A DNA stretch of 64,000 bases from positions 16,183 to 80,182 of the forward strand of contig NZ_FUYV01000008.1 of NCBI RefSeq assembly GCF_900168165.1, in the 5' to 3' direction. Below the pieces are notes generated by a model. It ran no database searches and was not told where the DNA came from. It saw nothing but the letters and a program-made list of their open reading frames with translations. Position numbers and translations under genes: made by a program. Positions within the stretch are counted from its first letter, which is position 1; each line of letters starts with the position of its first letter. Source of the DNA: Alkalitalea saponilacus (GTDB lineage Bacteria > Bacteroidota > Bacteroidia > Bacteroidales > Marinilabiliaceae). This document shows, piece by piece, positions 15,857 to 23,235 of the stretch.

Positions 15857-16532
15857 AACTATAAATATTGCTGTAGTAGCAGAAATTGCAGCTGCCCTAA
15901 AAGACCTAAAGGAAAATATGGTTTTTGTAGGTGGTGCTGTGGTGAGTTTATATACCGATGATCCCGCCGCTGAGGAAATACGTCCCACACAGGACATCGA
16001 CATGACCTTGGACATTGTGAATCTGCACCATTGGAAAGAGGTACAAGAAAAATTAGCAGAACTCGGCTTTCAGCCCGATCCATTTGGTCACACCATTTGC
16101 AGTTACAAATACAAAAACATTCCAGTGGATATTATGGCTACGGAAGATGGTCCGTTTGGCCCGTCTAACTCTTGGTATAAACCCGGCTTTAATAACCTTT
16201 GGACAGTAAAAGCCAAGAACCAGGAAATAAAAATCTTATCGGCTCCTTATTACCTGGCCACCAAATTTGAAGCCTTCAACAATCGTGGCAAAGACTACCG
16301 CACAAGCCACGATATAGAAGACATCATTTATGTGATTGATAATAGAACGAGCATTGTTGAAGAAGTGAAAGGGAGTGACCCGGATATAAGAGCATTTTTA
16401 AAACAAGAAATTCAATACATTATTAACAAAGGGCTATTAACAGAGGTGCTGATGGCTCATATTCATCCATTTATGGTAGCGGAACGATTGGCTTTGACAG
16501 AAGACAAAATCAACTTGATTATTGAGGATTAG
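15840..16532 (+). CDS. Nucleotidyltransferase-fold protein (AbiEii/MNT-like), partner of the winged-helix gene
   Basis: A 230-residue protein with a minimal nucleotidyltransferase signature: FVGGAVVSLY (Gly31-Gly32), then RPTQDIDMTLDI with Arg48 and the metal-binding Asp52 and Asp54. The pattern GG...R-x-T-x-D-I-D is the one seen in AbiEii-type toxins and related DUF nucleotidyltransferases. A second half, KIL-SAPYYLATKFEAFNNRG with RTSHDIEDIIYVID, also matches that group, where the Lys/Asp residues line the active site. Start is uncertain: TTG at 15840 or 15846, overlapping the upstream gene by 17 or 11 bases. A GGAG at 15848-15851 could alternatively serve a non-ATG codon around 15861. Target (tRNA, protein or NTP) is unknown. 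The toxin reading is inference from family and layout. Confidence 0.72.
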   Translation: MVLENKTINIAVVAEIAAALKDLKENMVFVGGAVVSLYTDDPAAEEIRPTQDIDMTLDIVNLHHWKEVQEKLAELGFQPDPFGHTICSYKYKNIPVDIMATEDGPFGPSNSWYKPGFNNLWTVKAKNQEIKILSAPYYLATKFEAFNNRGKDYRTSHDIEDIIYVIDNRTSIVEEVKGSDPDIRAFLKQEIQYIINKGLLTEVLMAHIHPFMVAERLALTEDKINLIIED

Positions 16533-16570
16533 CGATGGCAGTTATAGGCGCATCGGCAAACGGTTTATAA

Positions 16571-16668
16571 GGGTGTTTTAATGGGCTTTCTTGTCATCTC
16601 ATATTGAGCAACATTAATGGAAACTATTTGGCGTTGGTTTGCGAGTTGTTGCAGCGGGAGAGAATTAC
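16571..16668 (+). pseudogene. Relic of the 3' end of a polymerase/ligase-like gene
   Basis: Reading from 16571, the frame gives GLSCHLILSNINGNYLALVC and then ELLQRERI. This aligns without gaps to the C-terminus of the membrane protein encoded at 13778-14968 (GLAGHVFASGINGTYLALVC, then VLLQREEI). It has a stop upstream and no start, so it is a fragment. It is followed, as in the parent, by an ACCACAGAT palindrome (copy K). The winged-helix/nucleotidyltransferase module is therefore bracketed by two copies of this roughly 120-base segment. Confidence 0.75.
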
Positions 16669-16676
16669 TGCAAATG

Positions 16677-16736
16677 CCACAGATTTCCACAGATTAATTT
16701 TATGGAAAATCTGTGCTTATCTTTGTAATCTGTGGT
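16677..16736. repeat. ACCACAGAT palindrome, copy K
   Basis: CCACAGATTTCCACAGATTAA, a centre matching copy J but for one base, then ATCTGTGCTTATCTTTGTAATCTGTGGT. It is the last member of the family on this side and ends 24 bases from the 3' end of the minus-strand CotH gene, where it might act as a terminator for transcripts from either direction. Confidence 0.88.
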
Positions 16737-16759
16737 GTAAATAATTGTTTTTATTAGTT

Positions 16760-19700
16760 TCAGTCTCTATCAATAACAATCTTTTTTGTAGAAATTGCAT
16801 TACTTGTCTCGACCATCAACAGATATATACCCGCACTCACATTTGAAATATTGATTTCAGATTTATAGCTTAATGGATAAATTGTTTTTATAACTCTCCC
16901 ATTCAAATTCATTAATGATATTTTCTGTACCAGTTCTGCCGAGATAATATTTATATGATTTGTGGCAGGATTTGGATAAATATTCAGATGGTATTTAACC
17001 TTAGATTGGCTCAGGTTGGTTGATTCTTTTTTAACCGGAAACCCCTCAAGCACAACATTGTCAAACCGGTTATTCCCTGAACTGTTCATTGCCTTTTCAC
17101 CGGTAAATCGGATTTTTACTGCAAAATCAGGGTTGTTATTGACCTCCTCAATATCCGTAAAGTCAACCGAAATTTTATAATAACTTTCGATGATGAGGTT
17201 TCTCTCCTTTATTAAATTCCATTGTCCGTCTTCCTCAGTCCTGTAGTAAATATCCTGAAATTCGGCACCATTACTGGTTCTGGATGCGGCATAAGAAAGA
17301 ACCACATCTTCATATCCGTTAGTGGGGAGGTGGAATATCAGTTTTCTCTCTTTGGAAGGATTTCTAACCCGTAAAGCATTTCCTTCAGTGGTTCCTTCTC
17401 TCAAATTGATAGTTGTGCCATTCTTAACCATATCCATATAGCCACTCCCTGTTCCCGGGTATGTGATTACACCCACTTGGTCTGTTTTGGAGCAGTCGGC
17501 CTTGACCTGAGTATGTTCTTTGTCATCAAGTTGGTTGAAATGCCAATGGTGTATCAGTTGAATTAAGGGGGCTTCCTTAAATACCGCTGTAATGGAGAGG
17601 TCACTTTCCGGTATGATCTCAATTTCCCGCATTGACTTAATGGAATCCGGAACACCTTTCCAATGAGAAAACTTATAGCCCGGGTTCGCAATAGCATGGA
17701 TTTTTATTGGCGTTTTGTCAAAGTATTCACCAGACCATGGGAATACCGGGTCATCTATTCCGGGAGTTGATTCACACAGCATGATAGAATTAACTTGAAT
17801 TATTCCACTTCCTGCTTCTTCCACATTCAGAGATAGTAAATCCATTTTATCGATGCCGAAAAACGATTTTAGATGCTGTTTCTGATAAGCAGGTCTGTTT
17901 ACTGCAAAAGATCTCATCACATCTGTTTTAACCTCCCACTCTGCAAGAGAGGCGATAAATCCCCAGCGATCAATATGGTTTTGAAAATCAGACTCAAGAT
18001 ACGCTTTGATTTCATCTATAACAGATATGACTCTCTCCTCCCTGAAATAAGTGTTTAATAAATCAGCAAATCGATTTAAGAACGCAATCCTAAAATGTTC
18101 ATTTTGTAATAATGACCTTAAAAGAAACGTTGACCATTCAGGATTTGGCCATACAGTTGTGCCTTCTGCAATTGCGAAAAGCAAGGTGTTATGCGCTACC
18201 GCATTAGCGCCTCCGGAAAGTCCGAATCCAAAATCGGTATCAAAAAGTATCCATCTCCATTTGCCGTCAGATATACTTCCTTCGGAGAGATTACTGTTGA
18301 CTCGCCAAAATAGATTGTTATTGCCGGGCCAATCCGTATTTCTTATAAATATTTGCGTAATGTTGTAATCAATAAAGTTTTCAATATCAATTTTGGTTTG
18401 CACGTATTTGTAATCCTCAATCTCTTTAATATCATTGTTTTCGATAAATGAAATAACATTGTTATAATGGTCTGAGTCGCCCTCAATCACATACAATTGA
18501 ACCATATATTCCAACATGTCCAATGCTTCCGGATTTATGTTGTATTTGGCGGCAAGGTAATGCTTATCTATTCGGCCCCTCATATTCAGAATCCCCCAAT
18601 ACTCTCCATTTATGAAAACATTAGAAGGATTATAAGCTTGTGTATCGAAATTGAGACCTTTCACAATGTTTTGGATTGCAGCATCTCTAAACATTGTATG
18701 AAATAGATCCTGACCGGAGTTTCTCAAAATCATTCTTCTTTTTGTTTGGATGCTCTCTTCCCAATCATTAAAAAAGGTGATTTCATTGCTGCTATAAGAT
18801 GACCTTGCGTAGATACGAAAGGACTTTAGAGGGGAATGACGTGAAGCCGCTCCATGAATTCTGATGCCAACAGTCCGATTCACTGTGTTATCTGACTTGT
18901 TTGAAAAGTATTCAAAGTTATTGGGTCTTTCCCATTCTGTGCCGCGACGATTGTAGTTTGTCGGACTCCATACGCTCCAGGTTGAATTTTGATTGTAAGA
19001 ATCATCTGCAATTTTCCCTGCCACATATATCCCCCTCTCATAATCAAACAAATTCCGCTCATCAGTCACCATAGATATTACTGGTAAACTGAATCGTTCG
19101 CCCCCTTCCGGTGTTACAAAGTATGTGTGAGTGGTTGGGTTTGGTGTCAAAGTGCCTTCTTTTTTGATGATGGCCCGAACCGGGATGCCTTTGAACATGT
19201 TGGACGGAGGAAGGTGTGGTTCTGATGTAAACCTGGAATTTATGCCTGCCAACTCATAAGGTTCAGCAGATCTGTCATAAATATACAAAGGTTCTTCATA
19301 TCTAAATGTTCTGACTTCCCTTGTAAGAAACTCTCCATGCGGATATCTGTTCTTATACTGATAGTTGGTTCCATCCAGGTTATCGGGATTTGGTTCAGAG
19401 CCATCCAGCGTATAGTAGATTGTTGCCCCTGGAATATCGGTGGAAATGGTGAGTTCAAAAGGTTCGGTGTAGAACCCACCGGTGTGTGAGAAAAAGGGTT
19501 CAGCATTAAGTATTTCCGCATAAGCTTTGGTGGTGTTGGGTGCTCCGGGTGTGGGGTTGCTGTAGTAAAAGAATCCGGGTTGGTCGGGATTTAGCCCGTA
19601 AGAGACCTGCCCGGGAATGGGAACAGCCGGAACAAACTGAATAACACCCTGTTCAGGGTGGGAAAGTAAAACAGGCTCACCGTCTGAGGAGATTGAGAAA

Positions 19701-20029
19701 TTGGTATGCAATTCACCTTCCAAACGGTTCTTGCCTGAAGCCCAAACCATGAGGTATTCATCAGGGCCAATGGTTACATCCGGGAAGACCCATTTAAAAG
19801 CATTGAAATCGTCATCGGACAAACCCCAGCCTTCCAGATTAACTGGTTCATCGCCACGATTGTGCAGTTCAATCCAATCTTCGTAGTCGCCATCCTCATC
19901 GGCAATGGTGTTGAGGTTGGAGGACATGACTTCATTTATCACTACCGGGAAGCTCTGTGAGTGCGTTGCAGTCCAGGGTAATAAAAACATAATAGAAAAA
20001 AGGAGTGACCTGAATGAACCAAACTGCAT
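16760..20029 (-). CDS. CotH-like secreted protein with lamin-tail domain and T9SS C-terminal sorting domain
   Basis: A 1089-residue exported protein. It has an N-terminal signal peptide (about 1-25), a lamin-tail domain (VVINEVMSSNLNTIADEDGD...WIELHN, about 28-140), a chitobiase/beta-hexosaminidase C-terminal-like segment (TDIPGATIYYTLDGSEPN near 195-215), a CotH kinase-like domain (GIRIHGAASRHSPLKSFRIY near 395 onward to about 640), a repeat-type Gly-rich segment (YKFSHWKGVPD), a jelly-roll-like region, and a C-terminal sorting domain of the Por/T9SS type (IYPNPATNHINI ... GIYLLMVE). It is therefore expected at the cell surface or outside. CotH kinases phosphorylate secreted proteins in spore formers; the role in Bacteroidota is unknown. 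A promoter match is 32 bases upstream. It stands alone, transcribed against both flanking clusters. Confidence 0.9.
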   Translation of the reverse strand: MQFGSFRSLLFSIMFLLPWTATHSQSFPVVINEVMSSNLNTIADEDGDYEDWIELHNRGDEPVNLEGWGLSDDDFNAFKWVFPDVTIGPDEYLMVWASGKNRLEGELHTNFSISSDGEPVLLSHPEQGVIQFVPAVPIPGQVSYGLNPDQPGFFYYSNPTPGAPNTTKAYAEILNAEPFFSHTGGFYTEPFELTISTDIPGATIYYTLDGSEPNPDNLDGTNYQYKNRYPHGEFLTREVRTFRYEEPLYIYDRSAEPYELAGINSRFTSEPHLPPSNMFKGIPVRAIIKKEGTLTPNPTTHTYFVTPEGGERFSLPVISMVTDERNLFDYERGIYVAGKIADDSYNQNSTWSVWSPTNYNRRGTEWERPNNFEYFSNKSDNTVNRTVGIRIHGAASRHSPLKSFRIYARSSYSSNEITFFNDWEESIQTKRRMILRNSGQDLFHTMFRDAAIQNIVKGLNFDTQAYNPSNVFINGEYWGILNMRGRIDKHYLAAKYNINPEALDMLEYMVQLYVIEGDSDHYNNVISFIENNDIKEIEDYKYVQTKIDIENFIDYNITQIFIRNTDWPGNNNLFWRVNSNLSEGSISDGKWRWILFDTDFGFGLSGGANAVAHNTLLFAIAEGTTVWPNPEWSTFLLRSLLQNEHFRIAFLNRFADLLNTYFREERVISVIDEIKAYLESDFQNHIDRWGFIASLAEWEVKTDVMRSFAVNRPAYQKQHLKSFFGIDKMDLLSLNVEEAGSGIIQVNSIMLCESTPGIDDPVFPWSGEYFDKTPIKIHAIANPGYKFSHWKGVPDSIKSMREIEIIPESDLSITAVFKEAPLIQLIHHWHFNQLDDKEHTQVKADCSKTDQVGVITYPGTGSGYMDMVKNGTTINLREGTTEGNALRVRNPSKERKLIFHLPTNGYEDVVLSYAASRTSNGAEFQDIYYRTEEDGQWNLIKERNLIIESYYKISVDFTDIEEVNNNPDFAVKIRFTGEKAMNSSGNNRFDNVVLEGFPVKKESTNLSQSKVKYHLNIYPNPATNHINIISAELVQKISLMNLNGRVIKTIYPLSYKSEINISNVSAGIYLLMVETSNAISTKKIVIDRD

Positions 20030-20060
20030 GGTAAAGTGATTTTCTTATTTATCAATTAGT

Positions 20061-20068
20061 CAAAGATA
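20061..20068 (-). promoter_or_regulatory. Bacteroidota -7 promoter element for the CotH gene
   Basis: On the minus strand the sequence reads TATCTTTG, an exact match to TAnnTTTG, placing a transcription start near 20054 and giving a leader of about 25 bases before the ATG at 20029. No clear -33 TTTG was found at the usual distance. Confidence 0.55.
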
Positions 20069-20395
20069 GTAAAATAGTATAAGAGGTGCGGGGGTTGGCA
20101 GTGTTTAGATTTCTTGTCATAGTATTGTGAGAGTCTTGTTTGGTAATTGATTGGCACAGGTTTGTCTGCTCTTATAACGTGAGAAAATTCCGACAGGAAT
20201 TTTTAACAGTTCAGGTATTAGAGCTGATCGACATCGAATTCTACAGATTATTTTAAGAAATTCTATGTTGATCTTTGCATTTGTGGGGAATAATCATATC
20301 GCACCATTCTGCACATAACAACATGAGCATTAAATGTTTTTGTTTAAATGATAAGAAAGTATCATCTCTTACAAAAATAAACAGTAACTTTTATA

Positions 20396-20403
20396 TATTT
20401 TTG
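20396..20403 (+). promoter_or_regulatory. Bacteroidota -7 promoter element preceding a terminator-like hairpin
   Basis: TATTTTTG matches TAnnTTTG exactly; transcription would start near 20410, immediately before the hairpin at 20416-20445. No -33 TTTG is evident. The rest of the 732-base gap 20030-20761 shows no gene and no other recognised motif. Confidence 0.4.
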
Positions 20404-20415
20404 CATAGCTTTTGA

Positions 20416-20445
20416 AACCTCTTGCGTCGTTGCAGGAGGTTTTTT
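20416..20445 (+). terminator. Rho-independent terminator or attenuator ahead of cluster 2
   Basis: AACCTCTTGC and GCAGGAGGTT form a 10-base-pair stem (one G-U pair) around the loop GTCGTT, followed by six T (20440-20445). On the plus strand this is a canonical intrinsic terminator. No plus-strand gene precedes it, so it either ends an unannotated small transcript or works as an attenuator in the long leader of the gene starting at 20762. Confidence 0.75.
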
Positions 20446-20761
20446 GTGAGAGGATATGGTTTGCGTTAATTATTTTCAATAAGATTACAATTTATGCTAA
20501 AGATTTACGTTTGAATTACGTGCAAATATTGTGAATAGCCTTTACTGAACTGAATCTGAAAGCATGCGCTTTGGCAATCAAATGATGAAACGTACATGAG
20601 TGGAAAATCAGCTAGGTTTCCCAATAAAAACGGGAGACGGTGGCAGTTTTGTGTCATTGATAATCATGAAGGTTTTTGATTTGCGAAACTTATTTTGACC
20701 AATAGCTTAAAAAACTTATTTGCACATGATTTTTTCGTATAACAGGTTAATATGAATGTAG

Positions 20762-21874
20762 ATGGTTATTGGTTTTGATGCCAGATTTTTGACAAAAATT
20801 GAGCAGGGAACAGCCAGCTATACATCACAGTTACTGGAGGCCATAAAGCCTTTTGTTGAGGATGACAGGATTGTGCTGCTCAATAAAAATGAATTGCCTG
20901 GATCGGTTAAAACTGGAGGTGTTTTTATGCATGGCAGACTGCTATCCAACTTTACACCGGTAAATGTATTGTGGGGATATCATCAGGTTGCGAAGAAATA
21001 TGGATTGGATATTATTCATACCAATTATCTGTCATCGGTTTATAAATGCAGAGCAAAAAAAATAATAACCATACATGATATACTTTTTAAAACTCATAAA
21101 AAATATTTCCCGGGTCGTTTAAGAGCCGGAGTCAATGTATTATCCCGGTTTAGTTTGCCAAAGGCAGACCATATAATAACCGTAAGTCATTATACAAGGA
21201 GTGAGCTTGAAAAGTATTACCCGTTTTTAAAAGGGCGCATTAAAGTTATTTATGAGGCAGCAGCCGGTAATTACCGATACTTAAAAGATCGGCAGGAGTT
21301 ACAAAGCAACCTCTTGGAAAAATTTGGTCTTAAAAGAGATTATCTTTTGTATGTGGGTAGGTTTGCTCCTGTGAAGAATCTTGAGGTTTTACTGGAATGG
21401 TACCTGGACAGAAACATCAACCAGAAGGGTCTTGATCTTGTTTTAGTGGGAAAAATGGATCCGGCTTTTCCCAATGAAAGGTTTGCGGGAATGATTGGAA
21501 AGAATGCCGGAGTTAGGGTTCTTCAAGGTTTGAGCAATGAAGAGCTTAATTCATTATATAATGGTGCCCGGTTATTCTATTTTGCCAGTCATGGAGAAGG
21601 GTTTGGATTACCCATATTAGAAGCAATGGCAGCGGGATGTCCGGTGATAACCTCAAATACCACATCCTGTGATGAAATAGGAGGCGATGCAGCATATAAA
21701 GTAAATCCCGGAGACAGGGAAGAGATTTTTACCGCATTGGACAAATTGATAGAAGAAAAAGAAGTTTTGTTGTCAATGCAACAAAAAGGACTAGAGAGAG
21801 TCAAAACATTTTCGTGGGAGCAATGTGCCCGTGAAACATATAAATTATATAAACAGGTATTGGATGAAGGTTAA
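20762..21874 (+). CDS. Glycosyltransferase family 4 protein, first gene of cluster 2
   Basis: A 370-residue GT4 enzyme of the mannosyltransferase-like type. It starts MVIGFDARFLTK and carries HYTRSELEKYYPFLK, then GRFAPVKNLEVLL at the start of the C-terminal domain, and the HGEGFGLPILEAMAAGCPVI block with the E-x7-E nucleotide-sugar motif (about 279-298). It probably adds a hexose to the growing repeat unit; donor and linkage are not deducible. The ATG at 20762 begins directly with the conserved N-terminus. Its 3' end overlaps the phosphoribosyltransferase gene by 11 bases, which ties the two functionally. Confidence 0.92.
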   Translation: MVIGFDARFLTKIEQGTASYTSQLLEAIKPFVEDDRIVLLNKNELPGSVKTGGVFMHGRLLSNFTPVNVLWGYHQVAKKYGLDIIHTNYLSSVYKCRAKKIITIHDILFKTHKKYFPGRLRAGVNVLSRFSLPKADHIITVSHYTRSELEKYYPFLKGRIKVIYEAAAGNYRYLKDRQELQSNLLEKFGLKRDYLLYVGRFAPVKNLEVLLEWYLDRNINQKGLDLVLVGKMDPAFPNERFAGMIGKNAGVRVLQGLSNEELNSLYNGARLFYFASHGEGFGLPILEAMAAGCPVITSNTTSCDEIGGDAAYKVNPGDREEIFTALDKLIEEKEVLLSMQQKGLERVKTFSWEQCARETYKLYKQVLDEG

Positions 21875-22469
21875 AACTCTACTTGAAGATGATTTCGATA
21901 AAGAGTGCCGAAGGTTAACTTCCCTTATAGAAGGAAGTTACAAGCCGGACTTAATAGTAGGAGTACTCACAGGAGGAGGATGTGTAGGGCAGCGTGTTTA
22001 CAAAGAGATAAGTAAGCGTATAAGTGTTCATTACTGTGAGGTTCGGGTTGCAAGAGGCAGTACAGAAATCAAGAGGAAAATAAATATAAAAAGTATTCTT
22101 CGGAAACTTCCAAATCCGGTACTTAATTTTTTAAGGGTTTTGGAAGTGCATGTCCTGGAGTTAATGAGTAAAATCAGAATCCCAAAACGACAAGGAGAAA
22201 TCCTGATGGGGCACGAAATAAGGGAATTATTGGAGAGTGGGCCTAAAAACATTCTGATAGTTGATGATTGCGTTGATACGGGTGCCACTTTAAAGTATAT
22301 AATTGATTATTTTATCGGCGAGTATGGATCTGAGCATAATTTGCGGTGTGCCGTCATCACCAAAGCACATAAAAAACCGTTGGTAAATGTCGATTATTTG
22401 CTTTATAATCGTGTTTTAATTAGGTTTCCCTGGTCTTTCGATACCAAAAAAAAGAGTCCTGAGGTGTAA
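21864..22469 (+). CDS. Phosphoribosyltransferase-family protein in a polysaccharide operon
   Basis: A 201-residue protein with a type I PRTase fold signature. The PRPP-binding loop ILIVDDCVDTGATL spans residues 130-143 with the acidic pair Asp134-Asp135 and the DTGAT loop. An upstream PDLIVGVLTGGGCVG strand-loop (28-42) fits the pyrophosphate loop. The central part (60-110) is basic. The ATG at 21864 is chosen; the frame extends to 21825 only within the upstream gene. Ordinary PRTases make nucleotides, but this one is coupled to a glycosyltransferase and followed by a HAD phosphatase. The parallel is the route by which some O antigens acquire ribofuranose: transfer of phosphoribose from PRPP to the glycan, then dephosphorylation. 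That role is inference. Confidence 0.85.
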   Translation: MKVKTLLEDDFDKECRRLTSLIEGSYKPDLIVGVLTGGGCVGQRVYKEISKRISVHYCEVRVARGSTEIKRKINIKSILRKLPNPVLNFLRVLEVHVLELMSKIRIPKRQGEILMGHEIRELLESGPKNILIVDDCVDTGATLKYIIDYFIGEYGSEHNLRCAVITKAHKKPLVNVDYLLYNRVLIRFPWSFDTKKKSPEV

Positions 22470-22535
22470 CCTGAACCTTTGTAACTTGGTATACGTTTAT
22501 AGATTGGAGAAAAAGTATTAACAGGAGACGTTAGT

Positions 22536-23165
22536 ATGAAGTTAAAAGGAGTTGTAGTGGATTTGGATGGAACATTTCTTACTACGAATACATTTGAAAG
22601 ATATTATTTCTTTTTGTTTCGGTTGTCATTAATTCGTTTACGGATTAAAAATGCCGTATACCTTGGCTTTCTCTTACTCATTAGAAAATTTCGTATCATA
22701 AGTCACTCATCCTTTAAAAGAAAAGTACTTGGCGTAAGCAATAAGTTTGTAAGAAGAAGAGACATTCAGATGTTTGTTGATAATGTAATGGTACACACCA
22801 ATAAACGAGTTGTAAGTTTGTATCAGAATTATAAGCTAAAGGGATACTACACCTGCATGGCAACTGCTGCGCCTGCTCACTATGCTAAATTAATCGGCAC
22901 ATATTTTGGGTTTGATGCGGTATGTGCTACTGATTCAGCCATTTCAAACATCGATGAGTGGAAGGAGAACATACGTGAGAATAAACTAAGTTTTGTAAAA
23001 GATTTTCTGACAAATAAAGGTGTCAGTATAAATGTTGTAATAACCGATCACCACGACGATTTTCCCTTGATGGAAAAGTCTTTGGAGTCCAATTACCTCG
23101 TAGATCCTTCAGTTGAGACCATTAACTTCTTGGCAAACCGACAAGTTAAATATTCACTGGTATAA
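22536..23165 (+). CDS. HAD-superfamily phosphatase, probable partner of the phosphoribosyltransferase
   Basis: A 209-residue haloacid-dehalogenase-type hydrolase. Motif I is VVVDLDGTFL with nucleophile Asp9 and acid/base Asp11, motif II is likely Thr110 (YYTCMATAAP), and motif IV is ITDHHDDFPL with Asp171 and Asp174/175. An alpha-helical, basic cap (about 25-90) separates motifs I and II, as in C1-capped HAD phosphatases. It begins 66 bases after the phosphoribosyltransferase. In a phosphoribosyl-transfer pathway it would remove the 5-phosphate from the added ribose (inference). It could instead act on another sugar phosphate. Confidence 0.85.
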   Translation: MKLKGVVVDLDGTFLTTNTFERYYFFLFRLSLIRLRIKNAVYLGFLLLIRKFRIISHSSFKRKVLGVSNKFVRRRDIQMFVDNVMVHTNKRVVSLYQNYKLKGYYTCMATAAPAHYAKLIGTYFGFDAVCATDSAISNIDEWKENIRENKLSFVKDFLTNKGVSINVVITDHHDDFPLMEKSLESNYLVDPSVETINFLANRQVKYSLV

Positions 23166-23235
23166 AAACACCTTTTAATTTTTGACTGCCCTTTTTTATG
23201 GGTTATATTAAAAATATAGCTTACTTTATAAAATT

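Noticed and set aside
15332-16532. Firm naming of the pair as AbiEi/AbiEii
   Set aside because: Only the nucleotidyltransferase motif and gene order match; the first protein shows no certain AbiEi features, so it is kept as a hypothesis.
18051-18368. Plus-strand gene inside the CotH region
   Set aside because: It is an antisense shadow of a long, clearly conserved minus-strand gene and has no family features.
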